A DNA stretch of 14,210 nt from Bacteroidota bacterium. Lineage in GTDB: Bacteria; Bacteroidota; Bacteroidia; Cytophagales; Cyclobacteriaceae. Below, in pieces: positions 1 to 6,864 of the stretch (the first letter of the stretch is position 1; every line of letters begins with the position of its first letter). The stretch lies in contig JAHEMS010000015.1 of assembly GCA_024643595.1 (NCBI GenBank), positions 3,231 to 17,440 of the forward strand. The letters are read 5' to 3'. Both the position numbers and the translations under genes were made by a program. Below the pieces are notes generated by a model. The model saw nothing but the letters and a program-made list of their open reading frames with translations, ran no database searches and was not told the origin of the DNA.

Positions 1-10
1 AATTAACAAA

Positions 11-38
11 AAGGGCTATTGGTTTTCCAATAGCCCTT
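11..38 (-). terminator. Rho-independent terminator after the secreted-protein gene
   Basis: A perfect 12-bp inverted repeat (AAGGGCTATTGG at 11-22, CCAATAGCCCTT at 27-38) encloses a 4-base loop. Read on the minus strand, the stem runs straight into a five-T tract followed by GTTAATT, which is the classical terminator form. It lies about 20 bases past the stop codon of the gene at 59-484, so it should end the lipoprotein/secreted-protein transcript. Confidence 0.9.
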
Positions 39-58
39 AGTTTAGTGAGTTGTTTAAT

Positions 59-484
59 TTATCTTTTGAAGCCAAGAGCGCTGCCACCGCAATGGCTTGA
101 AGGTTCATCAAAAGTATACTGAATGTAGTAAATGCCGGATGCATTGCAGGGATAATTAATGGCCGTAACGAACTGGCCATTTATTTTGCTAGAGGCTACT
201 TTGTTCCTGTCTTTGTCCAGGATGCTCACCACAATACCATCAGTATTCGTTCCACCAGCGCACAAATTTATCATATACTGTGTGCCTTTCATGAATACAT
301 AACTGTATTCTACTTTGTCTTTTGAAACGCCATCCACTTTGTAACTTTTCAGAAAATTAAATCCTTCAGAAAGTTTCGGTATACAATCAGTAGCTAGTTT
401 ATCCGGGTTACACTGATATTCAATTTCTCTGGCGCCAAGATTAAAGAAAGACGATAATAAAATAACAAATGCTATTTTTTTCAT
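59..484 (-). CDS. Small secreted cysteine-containing protein, function unknown
   Basis: A 141-residue protein with a typical Sec signal peptide: Lys-Lys at positions 2-3, then a hydrophobic stretch to about residue 18 ending near LGA. The mature part has five cysteines (QC and DC near the N terminus, LC mid-way, PC and HC near the end) and alternating hydrophobic residues that suggest a compact beta-sandwich, perhaps with disulfides in the periplasm or outside the cell. There is no lipobox, membrane anchor or catalytic motif. I do not recognise the family. The gene begins 17 bases after the stop of the upstream lipoprotein gene and is followed by a strong terminator, so the two are probably one transcript and may act together. 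The ATG start fits the signal peptide and no earlier start is needed. Confidence 0.75.
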   Translation of the reverse strand: MKKIAFVILLSSFFNLGAREIEYQCNPDKLATDCIPKLSEGFNFLKSYKVDGVSKDKVEYSYVFMKGTQYMINLCAGGTNTDGIVVSILDKDRNKVASSKINGQFVTAINYPCNASGIYYIQYTFDEPSSHCGGSALGFKR

Positions 485-501
485 GATATATTATTGCAAT
501 G

Positions 502-1392
502 TTAACTAATAATTTTAGAGCGGATAGCGTTCACGATTGTCCTGATTTCTTCTACATTTTGATCGGTGATGTCGATGGTAGTGGTACTATTATCCTTTAT
601 CACCGCTACTCCATCCACAATTTCCATCGATGATTCTTTATACGTATAGTTAATGGTGATTTTATCATAAACTGATTTAAGCTCCTCAAAATCTTTCAAA
701 AGTCCTGCCATATTTGGGTCATCTTCATAGAATGAAAAAAGTAACAGGATTTGTTCGAGCACAATTTTCTGTTCGCCGATTTTTTCGAACAATTCTTTAC
801 TTTTTCTTTTTGCGGCTACCTGGCTGGTAATCTGCATTGCTTCAATCCAACCACCCGTTAATAACAAAACACTTAGATTGTCACGACCCTGTGATTGAAG
901 ATAATGGTTAATATGATTAAAGTTAAGCGTTGTTATTAGCACCAAAGAATCCAGGTTCTTGCTATTGGTAGCCAACCTGCCGATGGTTTGTACATCAAAA
1001 AACTGTCCTATATTAAGTTCGTCAGCTAGTGTTTTAATGGCACTAATGAATTTGATGCCTTCCTGGTTTTGTTCAAAAATATTTGAATAGCCCAGGTCCG
1101 TGCCATATACGCCGAGATTCAGTGCTTCTTTAAAATTGCTATTGTATTTAGAAACGTTTTCCGTATTGTTTAACAATGCGATATCGAATTTTGAACCAGA
1201 ATTTTTCAGTAGAACAGATATCTCCAGCGGGCTAGGAATCTGATCAAGGATGGAATTAATAACGTCTTCGTCAACACCAGCAGTTTGTTGGGTTGAATCT
1301 ATGCTATTTAAAAACTCCTGGTCGTCTGGCTTTTTTCCTGAGCTGCAACTGACAAAGAAGGCAGTTAAGATTCCAATGATAAAAATTTTCAT
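502..1392 (-). CDS. Predicted lipoprotein, function unknown
   Basis: A 296-residue protein with a type II signal peptide: MKIF, a short hydrophobic run, then the lipobox FVSC with the lipidated cysteine at residue 16. The residues after the cysteine (SSGKKPDDQE) are Ser-rich and then charged. Acidic clusters after the cysteine act as surface-export signals in some Bacteroidota lipoproteins, but this one is further from the cysteine than usual, so surface exposure is only a possibility. The rest looks largely alpha-helical, with a charged C-terminal part (about 235-296) containing a short Thr-rich strand region. No enzyme motif is visible and the family is not recognised. It has its own promoter 23 bases upstream, follows the ABC transporter gene by 66 bases in the same direction, and precedes the small secreted-protein gene by 17 bases. 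Confidence 0.8.
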   Translation of the reverse strand: MKIFIIGILTAFFVSCSSGKKPDDQEFLNSIDSTQQTAGVDEDVINSILDQIPSPLEISVLLKNSGSKFDIALLNNTENVSKYNSNFKEALNLGVYGTDLGYSNIFEQNQEGIKFISAIKTLADELNIGQFFDVQTIGRLATNSKNLDSLVLITTLNFNHINHYLQSQGRDNLSVLLLTGGWIEAMQITSQVAAKRKSKELFEKIGEQKIVLEQILLLFSFYEDDPNMAGLLKDFEELKSVYDKITINYTYKESSMEIVDGVAVIKDNSTTTIDITDQNVEEIRTIVNAIRSKIIS

Positions 1393-1414
1393 CTCGGTAG
1401 ATTTTGTCTTATTA

Positions 1415-1444
1415 CAAATTTAACAATTACGCCCTCCTTACCAA
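1415..1444 (-). promoter_or_regulatory. Bacteroidota-type promoter for the lipoprotein gene
   Basis: On the minus strand, TTG (1442-1444) is followed by exactly 19 bases and then TAAATTTG (1415-1422). This matches the housekeeping promoter pattern of Bacteroidota (TTG, 19-21 bases, TAnnTTTG) at every defined position. Transcription would start near 1408, giving a leader of roughly 15 bases before the ATG at 1392. The site lies in the 66-base gap after the ABC transporter gene, so the lipoprotein/secreted-protein pair can be expressed independently of the upstream operon. Confidence 0.7.
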
Positions 1445-1458
1445 AAACCAAATTAACC

Positions 1459-4400
1459 CTATGTATTTTCAAACCGGTTGAAGAAATCAATGATTTTCCT
1501 AAGAATTTCAAAGTAAAGCAAGAGATAGCAAAGCACGGTCATCACCCAAATGACCAAACAATTGAACCAGTAGGTGCTTACTAAATAGCCCGCCAGGTTT
1601 TTTTCCGGAACAAAAAATTCGGTTCGATAGTCTAATTGATAGGCAGGCTGAGGTAATTGAAATATAGGATTAATAGTTTGGATCAACTTCCCGTTGTATT
1701 CGATTATCCTTTTTTCCGCAGTTGAGTTTCTGACCAGATCGGCCATACTCTCGTTAAAAAATTTATTTTTCTCATCGTGTAGATCAATACCTTTATTTTC
1801 AAAAAATGCCATCTTTTTTTCAACAAGATTGGCATTCAGATTATATTCTTTCTGGTAATACTTTTTATATCTCGCAAAATATTCATCAAGCTGAGTGCCC
1901 ACTTCTTTGGTATACCCATCCTTGCCAAAAATTGTCGCGAGATTGAGATTTTCAATGCCATCACGGAAAGGTTCTCCTTTTAGTTGATTATAAATCAGCA
2001 GCTTTTCTTTTTTATTCAGAATCTGAATCGAATCATTTTTTGTATTGAAATGATCTATCAGAAATTGATTACGCTTTTTAAATTCCTCGGCCAGGTAGGC
2101 GGATTTAAAATCCGCATTTGATTCCAGTTGCTCATACTCAAAATAAGGCAATTCGTATTCGTTGTTTTTAAACTGATATACGGCCATTGCTTCATAGGCC
2201 CATCGAGAAGCCATCAAGTCTGCGATGAGGGGTACTCTTCCTTTGTTACTGATGAGTTCATTGAGTTTATCAAAGTTGAATAGTAAACCACTTAATATCA
2301 TTTGAGGAATCAATAGTAATGGAATTAGAATATAAACAGTGATGGCAGAATTGAAGGCGGAAGAGATATTCAAGCCGATAACATTAGCTAGACAGGATGT
2401 CGAAAAGAGGATAAGTCCAAAAGCCCACGTCATGTCTCGTATTTCCAGGATCCAATTTCCTATGGCAATATAGGAGATCGTTTGGATGGCTGATAGAATA
2501 AATAAAATAGAAATTTTGGAAAGAAGATAGCTGTTCCAACTCAGGTTGAGGAATGATTCGCGTTTGCGTATTTTTCTGTCTCGAATAATTTCTTCTGCGC
2601 TTACCGTAAGTCCCATAAAAATGGAGATGATAACTGCCATTAGTAAAAAGGCTGGAATGTTATCGTTATATCGAAATATGTATTCTTTTCCATTTGGAGC
2701 GCTATTATACTTAATGATGAAGGAGAGAATAAGCGACAGAAGAGGTGCTTCCAGCAAATTGATAACTAAGTACTGCTTGTTACTGATTTTGGCTAACAGA
2801 TCACGTTTAGAGAATATAAAAATTTGCTTCAGTCGCGAAGCAATATGGAGGTTGCGGGGAGGGGCAACAGTTACCTCATCGGTATGTCCAGGAAGGCTTA
2901 TGTTTCGATACTTTTTGTGCCACTCCTGCGAATTAATTTTTCTCTTATTAGTTGCCTGCCCATATTCATCAACTACCTTAGCTTCCAGAATGTTAAAAAT
3001 CTGCTCTGGATTTACATTACCACAAATTTCGCATTGCCCACGATTGCTATCCACCTGATGAGTAGCTTTTTTGAAATAGGTGACGGCTTCAATAGGGTTT
3101 CCATAATACACCGGGTAGCCACCGGTATCCATAATGACTAATTTATCAAACATCTTATAGATGTCGGAAGAAGGTTGATGGATAACTACGAAAATTAGCT
3201 TTCCCTTTAATGATAGTTCTTTAAGCAGATCGATTACATTTTCTGAATCCCTTGAAGAAAGCCCTGAAGTGGGCTCATCAAGAAAAAGAATGGCTGGTTC
3301 TCGAATTAGCTCCAGCGCAATGTTTAATCTTTTTCTTTGGCCACCACTGATTCTTTTGTCAAGAACAGTCCCAACTTTAAGATCTTTACGCTGCTCAAGA
3401 CCTAAGTTTTCCAGCGTTTCCATCACCCGTTGGTGCATCTGATTTTCGTTCAGATTCGAAAAGCAAAGTTTGGCGTTGAAATAAAGATTTTCATATACAG
3501 TAAGCTCCTCAATCAAGAGATCGTCCTGTGAAACAAAACCGGTTACCCCCTCTATTTCTTTTTCATTCTTGTGAATATCAAATCCGTTTATCCGGATATT
3601 CTCTTTTCCTGAATATTCAAGTCCCGCGAGAATGTTCAGTAAGGTAGTTTTTCCAGCACCACTGGCACCCATTATACCAATTAACTTACCTGGTCCTTCA
3701 CGGATCGAAATATTACGAATACCTACAACACCATTCTTGAATTTGAATTCTTCGATTTCTGCTATAAAGGAAAGTTTGGTTGATTTAATTTCATTGTTGA
3801 ATTCGGCTATCAGATCACTGTAATAAAGCGCATTTCCTCCATGCGTTTTGATCATGCTACCGTGTGAAAACAAATAAATTCTTCCAGGCTGCATGATGAA
3901 GCCATTTAATGTATTGGAATCGGCACCGATATACTTTGCAAAGTACATCCCCACACTGGCTACTTTTAAGAAGAAAATACTGCCATCCAAATGTGCGTGT
4001 ATATGTTTAACGTGAACATTTTCTAGTTCCGTTTCTTCATTGGCAATCAATATATCAGGAGAATCAAAGGATGATATAACTTCTGAAAACACAAAGTTTT
4101 CAATCTGTTTATATTCCTCTTGTAAAATATTAAAAACTACCGAAACGGTATTGACAATTTCCTTCCGTTGCGCTGAAAAATTTTTATCGAAACTGATTAA
4201 TTCCAACAATTTAATCAGTACAACAACTTTTTGTTTTTGAGTAAGCGTCTTGTTGATCTTTTTGCAGATCGCCAGCGTTTTAAGTGAATCTTTTACAGAA
4301 GGAACACTATCCCTGTCATCTTCAAGATGTACTCCCTGTGAATGGTAACCAGAAATGGAATCGTAAACTTCCAGGTAGGATTGAATGGCAGATTCTTCTA

Positions 4401-4515
4401 ATTCCTGTTGAAAAAAATTAATTACAAATTGCCTTTCGTTTTGCGTTACCCCGCCATCTTGTTTGGTAATGATGGCTAAAAGTTGGGTTAATGCCTTAAG
4501 TATTTCTTCGCTCAT
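1459..4515 (-). CDS. ABCG-type ABC transporter (ATPase fused to permease) with TerB-like and FHA-like N-terminal domains
   Basis: A 1018-residue half-transporter with nucleotide-binding domain before membrane domain, as in the ABCG/White family. Residues 1-145 are helical and resemble TerB-like domains (acidic patches, FDKNFSAQRKE). Residues about 165-240 read as a degenerate FHA-like beta domain without a clear phosphothreonine-binding motif. The ATPase covers about 250-480: Walker A GASGAGKT (283-290), Q-loop Gln330, signature ISGGQ (389-393), Walker B ILFLDE (409-414), switch His446. All key residues are intact. A linker with CEIC (Cys495, Cys498) leads to the permease, with helices near 581-601, 620-640, 662-690, 696-721, 724-748 and 982-1004. 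A charged region of about 210 residues separates helices 5 and 6, probably outside the inner membrane. Such proteins normally dimerise; substrate is unknown. The gene lies 24 bases after the SiaC-like gene, so regulation by that protein is possible but inferred only from position. Confidence 0.88.
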   Translation of the reverse strand: MSEEILKALTQLLAIITKQDGGVTQNERQFVINFFQQELEESAIQSYLEVYDSISGYHSQGVHLEDDRDSVPSVKDSLKTLAICKKINKTLTQKQKVVVLIKLLELISFDKNFSAQRKEIVNTVSVVFNILQEEYKQIENFVFSEVISSFDSPDILIANEETELENVHVKHIHAHLDGSIFFLKVASVGMYFAKYIGADSNTLNGFIMQPGRIYLFSHGSMIKTHGGNALYYSDLIAEFNNEIKSTKLSFIAEIEEFKFKNGVVGIRNISIREGPGKLIGIMGASGAGKTTLLNILAGLEYSGKENIRINGFDIHKNEKEIEGVTGFVSQDDLLIEELTVYENLYFNAKLCFSNLNENQMHQRVMETLENLGLEQRKDLKVGTVLDKRISGGQRKRLNIALELIREPAILFLDEPTSGLSSRDSENVIDLLKELSLKGKLIFVVIHQPSSDIYKMFDKLVIMDTGGYPVYYGNPIEAVTYFKKATHQVDSNRGQCEICGNVNPEQIFNILEAKVVDEYGQATNKRKINSQEWHKKYRNISLPGHTDEVTVAPPRNLHIASRLKQIFIFSKRDLLAKISNKQYLVINLLEAPLLSLILSFIIKYNSAPNGKEYIFRYNDNIPAFLLMAVIISIFMGLTVSAEEIIRDRKIRKRESFLNLSWNSYLLSKISILFILSAIQTISYIAIGNWILEIRDMTWAFGLILFSTSCLANVIGLNISSAFNSAITVYILIPLLLIPQMILSGLLFNFDKLNELISNKGRVPLIADLMASRWAYEAMAVYQFKNNEYELPYFEYEQLESNADFKSAYLAEEFKKRNQFLIDHFNTKNDSIQILNKKEKLLIYNQLKGEPFRDGIENLNLATIFGKDGYTKEVGTQLDEYFARYKKYYQKEYNLNANLVEKKMAFFENKGIDLHDEKNKFFNESMADLVRNSTAEKRIIEYNGKLIQTINPIFQLPQPAYQLDYRTEFFVPEKNLAGYLVSTYWFNCLVIWVMTVLCYLLLYFEILRKIIDFFNRFENT

Positions 4516-4539
4516 CCTTACCGATTCAGGTGTATGATA

Positions 4540-4911
4540 TCAATTTGTTTTGAATTCAAACGGGACGCTAACCAGTTCCGCTAATTCTTGACCCATTTCC
4601 TCCATGTCTTCGTCCTCATCTGAAAATTGCCACACAATTTTTGAATTTGGTATTCCTTCCATGATTTTAAACAGGTCAAGAAATTGACGTGAAGTTTTAG
4701 TGTTAAGGTATTCCAGTCGGATAGTTAATTCCGTTTTAGGATTCGGATTATTGCGATATCCAATAAACCATTGAACCAGGGGGCCATAGAATATTTCAGC
4801 ATCTTCCATTAATGACCTTCCGTCAATTTGAAACAAATCATTTTCCTTACTAAAATTTATGTAGGGTGTAGTTTCAGTCCCAATAATTTCGAGGTTTTCC
4901 ACAACAGTCAA
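4540..4911 (-). CDS. SiaC-family regulatory phosphoprotein (DUF1987)
   Basis: A 123-residue protein whose pattern matches the SiaC/DUF1987 family across its full length: TTPYINF near the N terminus, GRSLMEDAEIFYGPLVQWF (31-49), RLEYLNTKTS (65-74) and an acidic DEDEDMEEMG segment (98-107). In Pseudomonas aeruginosa SiaC, a threonine in the matching LNT motif is phosphorylated by SiaB and dephosphorylated by SiaA, and the unphosphorylated form activates the diguanylate cyclase SiaD. Thr71 is the likely equivalent here. No kinase, phosphatase or cyclase gene is in this window, so the partners must be elsewhere or different. The start is uncertain. The open frame allows TTG at 4911, but a GTG at 4902 would give MENLEIIGTETTP, closer to the usual N terminus. 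The gene lies 11 bases after the cytidine deaminase gene and 24 before the ABC transporter gene. Confidence 0.85.
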   Translation of the reverse strand: MTVVENLEIIGTETTPYINFSKENDLFQIDGRSLMEDAEIFYGPLVQWFIGYRNNPNPKTELTIRLEYLNTKTSRQFLDLFKIMEGIPNSKIVWQFSDEDEDMEEMGQELAELVSVPFEFKTN

Positions 4912-4922
4912 TTTAATGTTGA

Positions 4923-5393
4923 TTATTCATGCAGGTTACTACGCTTGAAAACATAGGGTAAAAGACTTTCGGCTGTAGGACATTTTATCCATTCATTCTT
5001 TGATTTTAACATGATTACTTCAAAAGTCTTATTTTGCCTTTCTTCAAATTCACTCATAACCTGCCGGCATGCACCGCATGAAGTTGCCGGTGAAAGATCC
5101 TTATGATTTTTACGATGTGCCACTACTGCCAATTTCATAATCTTTTTATTGGGATGCTGAGTAGCTGCGGTATAAAGTACGACGCGTTCGGCGCAAACGC
5201 ATAAAGGGTAAGATGCATTCTCTTGATTTGACCCTGTTACCAAGGTACCGTCTTCAAGAATAACAGCTGCCCCGACTTGAAATTTGGAATAAGGTGCATA
5301 GGCAAGGTTGGCGGCTTCTTTTGCTTTGTGAACTAGATACTTTGATTCATTATCAAGTTCTTCAATGTCTTTGAATATTTCGAAATCTTTCAT
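4923..5393 (-). CDS. cdd: Cytidine deaminase
   Basis: This enzyme hydrolytically deaminates cytidine and deoxycytidine to uridine and deoxyuridine in pyrimidine salvage, in the cytoplasm. The 156-residue length fits the small homotetrameric class. The zinc site is visible: CAER with ligand Cys67 and catalytic Glu69, and CGAC with Cys106 and Cys109. The substrate-binding stretch YAPYSKFQVGAA (32-43) and NQENASYP (56-63) are also typical. The ATG at 5393 is the natural start and leaves the usual short N-terminal extension. It is the first gene of the minus-strand operon. Its stop is 11 bases before the SiaC-like gene, a metabolic-plus-regulatory pairing that may simply reflect shared transcription. 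Its promoter must lie in the 130-base divergent gap, but no consensus match was found. Confidence 0.95.
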   Translation of the reverse strand: MKDFEIFKDIEELDNESKYLVHKAKEAANLAYAPYSKFQVGAAVILEDGTLVTGSNQENASYPLCVCAERVVLYTAATQHPNKKIMKLAVVAHRKNHKDLSPATSCGACRQVMSEFEERQNKTFEVIMLKSKNEWIKCPTAESLLPYVFKRSNLHE

Positions 5394-5523
5394 AGGAGCG
5401 AAAATTATGAATGAACTTTAATCATAAAGGATTACACCATGCTAATTTAGAAATATAGCAAAGTCAATTATTCAAATGAAATATTACTCCATAATTCCAT
5501 TAATTTAGTGTTCTTATTTTGCC
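5394..5523. other. Divergent intergenic region between cdd and the saccharopine dehydrogenase gene
   Basis: This very AT-rich 130-base gap must carry promoters for both flanking genes. On the plus strand there are two copies of TAATTTAG (5443-5450 and 5501-5508), each one mismatch from the TAnnTTTG box, but neither has a TTG at the right distance. On the minus strand TATATTTC is also one mismatch off and again lacks a well-placed TTG. No operator-like palindrome stands out. Confidence 0.4.
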
Positions 5524-6864
5524 ATGAAACAAAAGTTTATTCTCGTTGTCGGAGCGGGCAGGTCGTCATCAGCATTGATTACCTATTTACTGGCTGAGGC
5601 AGCCAGGTTCAATTGGACAATAATAGTGGGCGATATTTCGCTGGAAGCGGCTCAGAATAGGGTAGGAGACTCGCTTCATGGGAAGGCGATATATTTTAAT
5701 ATTGATGAGCATGAACGTTGCCGCAAGGCCATTGCTGCCAGTGATGTGGTAATTTCGCTGATGCCACCTCATTTGCATATCAGAGTAGCAAAAGCCTGCC
5801 TTATCGAAAAAAGACATTTGCTGACGGCCAGTTATGTTACCGATGAGATGAAATCGCTTGATCATGAGGTGAGATCTAATGACCTTCTCTTTTTGAATGA
5901 ATGTGGATTGGATCCCGGTATTGACCACATGAGTGCTATGCAGGTTATTGATTCAATAAAAATAAAAGGTGGAAAATTAATCACATTTGAGTCGTTTACT
6001 GGTGGTCTGATTTCTGGCAAAACTGATCCTGAAAACCCGTGGCGTTATAAATTCACATGGAATCCACGCAATGTAGTTATGGCCGGACAAGGAACTGCGA
6101 AGTTTTTGCAGGAAGGTGAGTATAAGTTTATCCCATATCATCAGCTTTTTTTGCGCACCACTCCAGTGACAGTGCCCGGCTTCGGAGAATATGAAGGATA
6201 TGCTAATCGTGATTCATTAAGTTACCTGGATACGTACGGTTTGAAAGGAATAAAAACAATGTTGCGGGGTACGTTGCGGTATAAAGGCTTTTGTAAAGCG
6301 TGGAACGTATTAGTTCAATTAGGTTGCTGCGACGATACTTATCAGATGGAAGAAGTAGGTAACATGACTCATGCGGGTTTTGTCAATTCCTTTCTCGATA
6401 ACCGGGCATCGGCATCGGTCGAGGAAAAATTGATTGCCAATTTTAGCCTTTCTCCATTAGGGGAAGAGATCATGAGGTTGCGTTGGAGTGGATTATTTAG
6501 TGATGAAAAAGTAGGTCTTAACAGTGGTTCACCGGCCCAAATACTTGAGTTTATACTCAATAAAAAATGGAAACTTAAATCAGGGGATAAAGATTTTATT
6601 GTGATGTGGCATCGGTTTGTCTATGAAATAGGGGACAGCCTTAAAGAAATTCAGGCCCATCTTACGGTGACCGGTGATGACGAAGTGAATACGGCGATGG
6701 CCAAAACGGTAGGACTGCCACTGGCCATAGCAGCCAAATTGTTATTGGAAGGTAAAATTAAAAGCAGAGGAGTCGTTATTCCTGTGAACGAAGATATCTA
6801 CAAACCCGTGCTAAAGGAATTGAGCCAGAATGGGATTGCATTGGTTGAGCGTGAAATAAATTAG
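5524..6864 (+). CDS. Saccharopine dehydrogenase family protein
   Basis: A 446-residue NAD(P)-dependent oxidoreductase of the saccharopine dehydrogenase family. The expected reaction is oxidative cleavage of saccharopine to 2-aminoadipate semialdehyde and glutamate, a step of lysine catabolism. The N terminus carries the Rossmann signature VVGAGRSSSAL (8-18), with Asp37 at the end of the second strand, which favours NAD over NADP. The family hallmark ECGLDPGIDHM (126-136) is present, followed by the substrate-domain motif YKFTWNPRNVV (175-185). The length matches the stand-alone enzyme, not the fusion with lysine-ketoglutarate reductase seen in eukaryotes. No neighbouring gene is a lysine-pathway enzyme, so the exact substrate is inferred from family only. 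The ATG is preceded by TTATTTTGCC. The stop codon overlaps that of the facing plsC-type gene by four bases. Confidence 0.9.
   Translation: MKQKFILVVGAGRSSSALITYLLAEAARFNWTIIVGDISLEAAQNRVGDSLHGKAIYFNIDEHERCRKAIAASDVVISLMPPHLHIRVAKACLIEKRHLLTASYVTDEMKSLDHEVRSNDLLFLNECGLDPGIDHMSAMQVIDSIKIKGGKLITFESFTGGLISGKTDPENPWRYKFTWNPRNVVMAGQGTAKFLQEGEYKFIPYHQLFLRTTPVTVPGFGEYEGYANRDSLSYLDTYGLKGIKTMLRGTLRYKGFCKAWNVLVQLGCCDDTYQMEEVGNMTHAGFVNSFLDNRASASVEEKLIANFSLSPLGEEIMRLRWSGLFSDEKVGLNSGSPAQILEFILNKKWKLKSGDKDFIVMWHRFVYEIGDSLKEIQAHLTVTGDDEVNTAMAKTVGLPLAIAAKLLLEGKIKSRGVVIPVNEDIYKPVLKELSQNGIALVEREIN

Noticed and set aside
2546..3141. Two overlapping plus-strand open frames of 170 and 105 codons
   Set aside because: They lie opposite the ABC transporter coding sequence, show no family pattern and have no promoter or terminator of their own.
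4923..5393. Possible tRNA or nucleic-acid editing deaminase instead of cytidine deaminase
   Set aside because: The zinc site begins with CAE and the flanking motifs and length match free-nucleoside cytidine deaminase. TadA-like enzymes use HAE with a different context.
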